From NCBI GenBank assembly GCA_023014335.1, contig JAECYW010000007.1:1612001-1676000 (forward strand): DNA of 64,000 nt, in the 5' to 3' direction. A program made the position numbers and the translations under genes. Below, piece by piece: positions 58,276-64,000 of this stretch (the first letter of the stretch is position 1; the number at the start of each line of letters is the position of its first letter). This DNA comes from Galerina marginata. Lineage: Eukaryota; Basidiomycota; Agaricomycetes; Agaricales; Galerinaceae. Under the pieces are notes generated by a model. The model was not told the origin of the DNA. It was given only the letters and a program-made list of their open reading frames with translations, and did not search any database.

Positions 58276-61200
58276 TCAACATTGATATTTTTCTCCTCCT
58301 TTCGACTCTTTTCAGCTTTGCTTTTCTTTTCACCATCCCATACTGTACCACATTTGAACACAGTTACTACTACTAGCTCGCCATGATTCGCGCTCATCTC
58401 TTTTTCTAGACTTTTTGTATCTTTTTAGGCTTTAGTGCTCATACCCTCTACTCTCGCTCGTATATCCTTGTCGTTCTTTAAATATTATTATATCGGTAGT
58501 TTCGAAGTCTCCTGGATCTCATTTGTATATTATCTTGCTTTGCTGTCGCTCGTTCTGTAGTACTACATAGGAAAATCAAATTTGAGATTGGCAAAGCCAC
58601 TCTATTTTCGGACGTTTTAGACCACCTTTACACAGCGCCCATTACATTAAGTAGTCGGCAAAATTTTGCGCGCCCGTCCAATCTGGCGTTAACATGCAGG
58701 GGATATCGGGCATCTGCGACCCTGAACAAGGGCTGACATCAGTGCACTGCGTCAGTCGCCTATCGGCTACTTACCAAGATCATCCCCGATATAGATTGTC
58801 GTTGTACCTTATAAGTAGCACCTTTCTCAGTGACATACAACTGACCAATAGACAGGTCGCAAAAAACGCTGACGAAGACCGGGATTCCTTCCGCAGGTTG
58901 AACTTTGAAGGTTCGCACTGGGCGGAGGTTCCTACTAAGTACTGCGCACGCGCACTGTAGAATGGAAGTTCCTATGCAGTACAAATGGTACCCCACTCCG
59001 ATGTCGATTGTCAATGATCATCAGGATTGCCCTGGGGTTTCGGTGGCGTTGTGTACTTGCATTGCGAAGGTCACCTATCCTATCTTTAACGAATCTTCTC
59101 CCCTCACGCTACGGCTCTTCATCATTTCACTTCATCACAATCATTTTCCAATTTTGGGATGTTACACTCTGCGCCACATCTTTCCTTAATCACATCACGC
59201 CTTCAAGTCCGAAATGTCCTATATTATAGTCTTATTTCACGAAATTCTGAATGACTTACGCTCATCCCATGGCTGTCATACTAAATTCCTATCATAACTC
59301 CCTTCCCATCTACAAATTTCACCCTGTCTATCAAATCGCGTTGATACGGTCTCACAAACGCGACCACCGCTCTCCTTGGAACCCATCACACCCCTTCTCG
59401 AAGTTTCCTCGTTTCCTTGCTGTTGAAATATTGTAACTCATAGTTTACAGCCTTCTCCTTCCCACCTATGACTTTTCTTTCTCACAGGTTAGAGACCCTT
59501 TTGAACTAAGCCTGACCCGGTTGTATTTTATTTTTGCAAATTCTGGAGTCTATGGCTATTTAAATTTTATGTGTAGAATAAAAAGGGTGGTTTCCCAGAC
59601 GGGAAAGATGGTACCCCGAGTCGTGCTAGGAACAGTCCACATGCGACGGGTCTGTTTTTGTGGATTCGAGGCTCCATCATGCACAAGTTCACACTGCTAC
59701 AAGAGCCACGGTTCGCCTACTCACAGTCTTCTGTGCTCTATTGCGGGCTTGCTCGGAGGCCAGGTACTAGGTAGGCAGGCGGAGAGATCGGGTAGGTCCC
59801 AATCAGAAAGGTCCAGCTATAAATAAAAAGACCAGTGATCTCTAGAGTGGTCATTGAGCATCATGTTCTTTCAACGTCGTGATGAGCCACATACTTATTG
59901 CTCACTCTGTCCTGGGTAGCTCTGGCTATCTCGGTGTAATAGAATTGAGTCTTTCAAATTTATATAGAATTTACGGACTATATGGTTTCCAATGTGGGTC
60001 CTATAACAATGATGATAGGCAGGCAACTACTGAAACTACCGTTTTAAACTGGTTACTGACTGATGCATGTAAGTGGGGATATGTACATATGTACCAAGAA
60101 ATCTTTCTTAAGCCAGGCTGGAGATGCGGAAAGGTCCATGGGCCTCACGCAGTTCACACACTGGAGTTCGACAGGCTTTAAGGTTCCATACCGGTTGAAC
60201 TGGGGATAGTGGGAGTTCATTGAGTAAAAAAGAAATCAGGGGAACAGAGGGAACACGATGCACAAGGCTGAGCAGAAAACATACGAGAAACAATCCTCTT
60301 TGAGCCAAAAGAAGCACGAAGTTTCGGTCAAGATCGGGGGAACGGCTTGACGGCGATCAGTGGAATAATCGGAGTGCTTGTACCAAATTGTGGCGCACTT
60401 CCTAATTGGCCCATTCAATCGGACCGTTTAGGCGCTCAATGGAATTGCAGATAGGTGTTTCCACTCAAAGTTGGAACTAATTCGCTTTTTGGATACCACA
60501 ACACACCATCTGACGTTACCAGGTTCCTGGCACGCGACTTCGCTCAAAAGCACGATGGAATGCAAAATGGTCCTTCCTGAGCTTCGGATGGGGTGGGCTG
60601 GAGCTGCCCAGAGCCAGCAGTGAGTCGGTTGGAATAGTCGGAGTCCCAACATTTTTTGTCCGTCAATGTTGGATGCAATCCTTGCACATGCATCCAAAGA
60701 ATCTCCTTCAATCACCCAGGGATCCATCGAACATTCGCGTCCTTTCGTGAGCCCACGCACGCATCAGCCTAAGAATAGTGCAAAATTTCCTGCCGACTCC
60801 CACGGAACCGGGCCTGAGGCAATACGAAATCTAAGGCCCTTCGCAATGCAATCGACGCTAGATCTAGACGCGTTATTATGTTGAAGCTAAACTTTCTTTC
60901 CCCTCTCACTCCTCGGTGGTTTAACCAATGCATACACCTACTTTGCTGAAGTTGACAGACTTTCATCACTTTCGAGCATCATTCCTCCTCGACGATCTAT
61001 TTTTACTTGGATCCCGCATATGGGTTAGCTAAAATAAGGACATCAGGGAAGTCGAAAATAAATAGACAGAAGTTTAAACTTCCTTCCGACCAGAGCGTAA
61101 ATTATCTCTCGACGCTGATTCCTCGCTCCCATTGGTGTCCTTCGATAAGAGGCACAGAATTTTACCATGCCCAGCCAAAAGAAGTTTGCGTACACGTAGT

Positions 61201-63470
61201 AAGCAGTTACTAATGCAGATTGAATGCAGATGCCAGAAATATCATAGCGGCGTCAAAGATCCGGTACGATAAACACGTCGGAAGTTGGGGAGTTGGCAGG
61301 CAGAGACCAACCAGCTATGGCCATCGACAGCAGGACAGGAAAAGCATAACAAAAGCAGCAAGCCTTCGTTCGGTGCGGCGGTAACATTATACAGGAAGTT
61401 GTCGAGGTCCAATCGAGTATATAGGGTTCGCACTTGTTCTGCAACATTTTCTTTTGGCATAGATAGCGGTCTCGGTCCGAGTGCGATAAGAGGACGTGCC
61501 GTTGGTGCGGTAGGCTGTGTGCTATTTAATAGCCGGCTGGTGCATGCAGGGCGATTTAGGTTTGTCTGAACCAAAAGAAGTAGCCGTGGAGGTGACCAAG
61601 GGGTTCCAGTGCCTTTCCCTATGGATGTAGAAGCGGTGTTGATTTTGGGGTGATAATGACTGCAAACATCGAATATAGACGGTAGGTCCAGAATCGCCGG
61701 CCACGGATATGCTGTAGACAGTAGCTATACCCCAAACCAAAAAGTGGTGACGGCTTCACTCTCCGGTGGAAGAAACTATCGGTTATAAACGTCAGAGGAG
61801 ATTAGGGAAATGTGAAAGAGAGAAAAAGATTAAAACGCCACAAATGGGTGTGGATACCGACGCCACATCATATATCATATCTTACCAAATGAGAGAGTGT
61901 TGACCAGCACAGTGATTGGCTGACTTGTTCCTGGTGGAATGGATAGATCATATTAGATGAGACACCGGCGCGGTCCCATTCAGGTGATTTGAATGGAGAC
62001 ATTCACAAAAAATTCATAGAGGGCCGGTTAAGTCGACGATTTATTGATGAATACTAGAACAGTTGGTCAACGTCGTGCATCAGCGCCGCCAGTGGTACCA
62101 AGGTAGACCCGTGTTATATATGACGCTGATACCGGACGGCACTTCCAACTTTCAGGTTTTCCACGCAACTGGGCGACTTGTAAGTATTCAAGGAATTATG
62201 GAGCAACGAGCATAAATAGTCCATGAGCATTCATAATTTGGGGATGATGACCTCGGGAAAGAAAAATGTGGGGAATGATTGCTGTTTCGGTTTCCCCAGA
62301 CCATTCATAAGACCGTAGACAGAACAATGGAATGCGGGGTGAAGATATTTCCTCAAATGAAAGACGAGCCCGAGATAGATTACGTCCCATGAGTCTAAAG
62401 CCTATGACCTGAATCGAAAGGCTATGGCGTCAGAAATTACGCAAAAATGGCTATTACTTATTCCTTCAGTGGGGCTGAGTTGCCTGCAGGACGTCGACGA
62501 GGTCTTGGTGGCGGGTGAGTGTTATCTCCCTTTGACGGACAAAGAAAAGTACCGAGGCGGTAATCCTGCGCAAATACGCTTCCGCATATACGACAACCGC
62601 TCACGGAGCATAAGTCTGGCACCGCTTGCTCGACGTTGACAGCGTTGGTAAGATTTTTTACTAAGCGTCGGGGATGATCGAAAGGTGTACTCGGTGTGGA
62701 ACGTGTAACGTTGATCAAGTCCTCGGCCGATAAGGACACTACAATACCTGAGTAGATGATTATTTATTTAATGATTGACTCAGGGATAGGTGGACAAGTA
62801 CCACCCACGATTACGCAAACCCATACGTACGTCCCTTTGACAGAATGGCCTGCAGTTAATAATATAAAAAGTTTGATGGTTGCCAGTTCCCCGGGCACGG
62901 TCGTGTAATTTCTGTTGAACATGCCGTGGAGCCTAATATGAGTGGTGCCATATTGGGAGGTTGAAATGGGCAAAAGACCAGGAAATATTGGTAGATAGGA
63001 GGGGTAAATATCAGAGGCAGGAGCAGCGCAGTTCGCGTGTAAGCGCCCAAGAATCGTCGAATCCAGCAGCGATTTATTGAAGAATAGCGCCTAAGGACTG
63101 AAATAAGGGATTTGGGTATGGACATCATCGATGACCTCAGAGTTGGTGCGGGTGTGTCATACATGATGTGAACCGCGAGAACGGCGGCTATGCGATAAGG
63201 GCCAATGCAAGTTCACCAGGCCGAGCCACAAGGGAAGAGAGAGGGTTTTTAGGCGATAAGGACAATAATTGTTGTTGAGGGCCAGGCAGTTCTGGCTGTG
63301 GAAGATGTGTGTGCCAGTTTTCGCTCCCGATGGAACAGGGGTCGAAGTAGGGTCGAAATCTGAGTGTGAGATAGAGTTTGACAAATCGTCCAAAATAGGA
63401 AGGAATTTTCGCGCACGTGGCCTTCCGGGCATCGCAACAAGAAATGTTCGACATAAATAGGCTTGGCCAT
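58276..63470. other. Gene-poor stretch of about 5.2 kb
   Basis: The 3' UTR of the zinc-cluster gene, then sequence without any frame I can support. Short frames on both strands have no domain. The minus-strand stretch 61253..61450 reads protein-like (TRLDLDNFLYNVTAAPNE) but has no clean splice partner. No terminal repeats or transposon motifs were seen. Confidence 0.4.
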
Positions 63471-64000
63471 TGCGGCCTGGCCTTTTTAAATATTTCCCTC
63501 TCGACTGGGCCCTCGCCCCGGTCTTGATCTCGCCTTTTCGTACTCCTCTGTTTCTGGGTATTTTCAATTCTGAAGGCTCTTTGAGGACTTTCTTTTTCTA
63601 ACAGCCGCCGTCTTCAATCCCCCTTCGGTCTGTCCTTTTCTCGTCGGCGCCCGCGTATACAAATTGGACTGCAGGAATCAATTAAAACCCCCACCGGTTC
63701 ATTGAATTCCATTCCTCGAGGTCTTCTCATCTTCGTCGTCGAAATACTACCGGATACATCTTAGGACGACTCATTCAAAAGCTGCTTTTCATTCGAGAGG
63801 GGAACGACAATTCCCAAACAATTTTTAATAGGAGGTCTTCGCCACCCAGTCCAAGTACGTGCTATCATCCAGTGAAGCCCCGCTGTTCTTACGCGACTTG
63901 TCATCAATTTTCAGTTTCTTTCACTCGCTTCGTGACGCGAAGGCTCCTGTCGTCACTTAGGAGAATAAGCTACAACTCCCTCGCGTGTGGCGCGACTTAG
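63471..64000 (+). promoter_or_regulatory. Probable promoter and CT-rich leader of a gene beyond the right edge
   Basis: A TATA-like tttttaaatatttccc at about 63483 is followed by 500 bp of pyrimidine-rich sequence (for example gactttctttttctaacagc, ccccttcggtctgtcctttt). This is the pattern seen before the PL14-like gene. The ctaacag motif could be a 5' UTR intron acceptor. No coding start is evident before the edge. Confidence 0.35.

Overview
This window is nuclear DNA of a filamentous basidiomycete, most likely an Agaricomycete (mushroom-forming fungus). Three things point there. Almost every gene is split by introns of about 48-65 nt with GT(A/G)NGT donors, CTAAC/CTTAAT-type branch sites and YAG acceptors. 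Genes sit on both strands with pyrimidine-rich leaders. Several families are typical of agarics: a UIM-tailed GT28/UGT, DUF6593, M50B-like peptidase, glyoxalase-3-like, PL14-like secreted protein and expanded F-box families. The gene models below were built by hand from frames, splice signals and remembered family signatures; no alignment was run.

Left third (1-21,800): tail of a MYND-finger protein; a large multi-exon GT28/UGT-type glycosyltransferase with a C-terminal UIM (-); PER1/PGAP3 GPI remodelling protein (+); a 0.65-kb tandem duplication; a glyoxalase-like protein (+); ALG2 mannosyltransferase (-); an M50B-like membrane metallopeptidase (-); an F-box protein (-); three tandem Rab11/Ypt3-type GTPase genes (-), the middle one broken at its C-terminus by a 424-bp inverted-repeat element; L-rhamnose mutarotase (+); and a DUF6593 protein (-).

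Middle (21,800-37,600): about 7 kb with no recognisable gene, then a secreted PL14-like protein (+). Next comes a duplicated block in which F-box genes (-) lie head to head with His-rich methyltransferase genes (+). One block copy keeps only a methyltransferase relic; the other has two intact tandem methyltransferases.

Right part (37,600-58,300): REV1 translesion polymerase (-), an unrecognised multi-exon gene (+), a secreted His/Lys/Ala-rich protein (+), a cytochrome P450 (+), a membrane-anchored histidine acid phosphatase (-), the oligosaccharyltransferase subunit WBP1/OST48 (-), adenylate kinase (+), and a Zn(II)2Cys6 transcription factor (+). The last 5.7 kb holds no gene I can support except what looks like the leader of a gene starting beyond the right edge.

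Functionally, ALG2, WBP1 and PER1 all serve N-glycan or GPI biogenesis in the ER and the Rab11 genes serve exocytic or recycling traffic, but no operon-like cluster is apparent. The most interesting local stories are the transposon-truncated Rab paralog with altered switch residues, a conserved 5-nt micro-exon in the Rab P-loop region, a GC-AG intron that splits the M50 HExxH motif, and the F-box/methyltransferase duplication.
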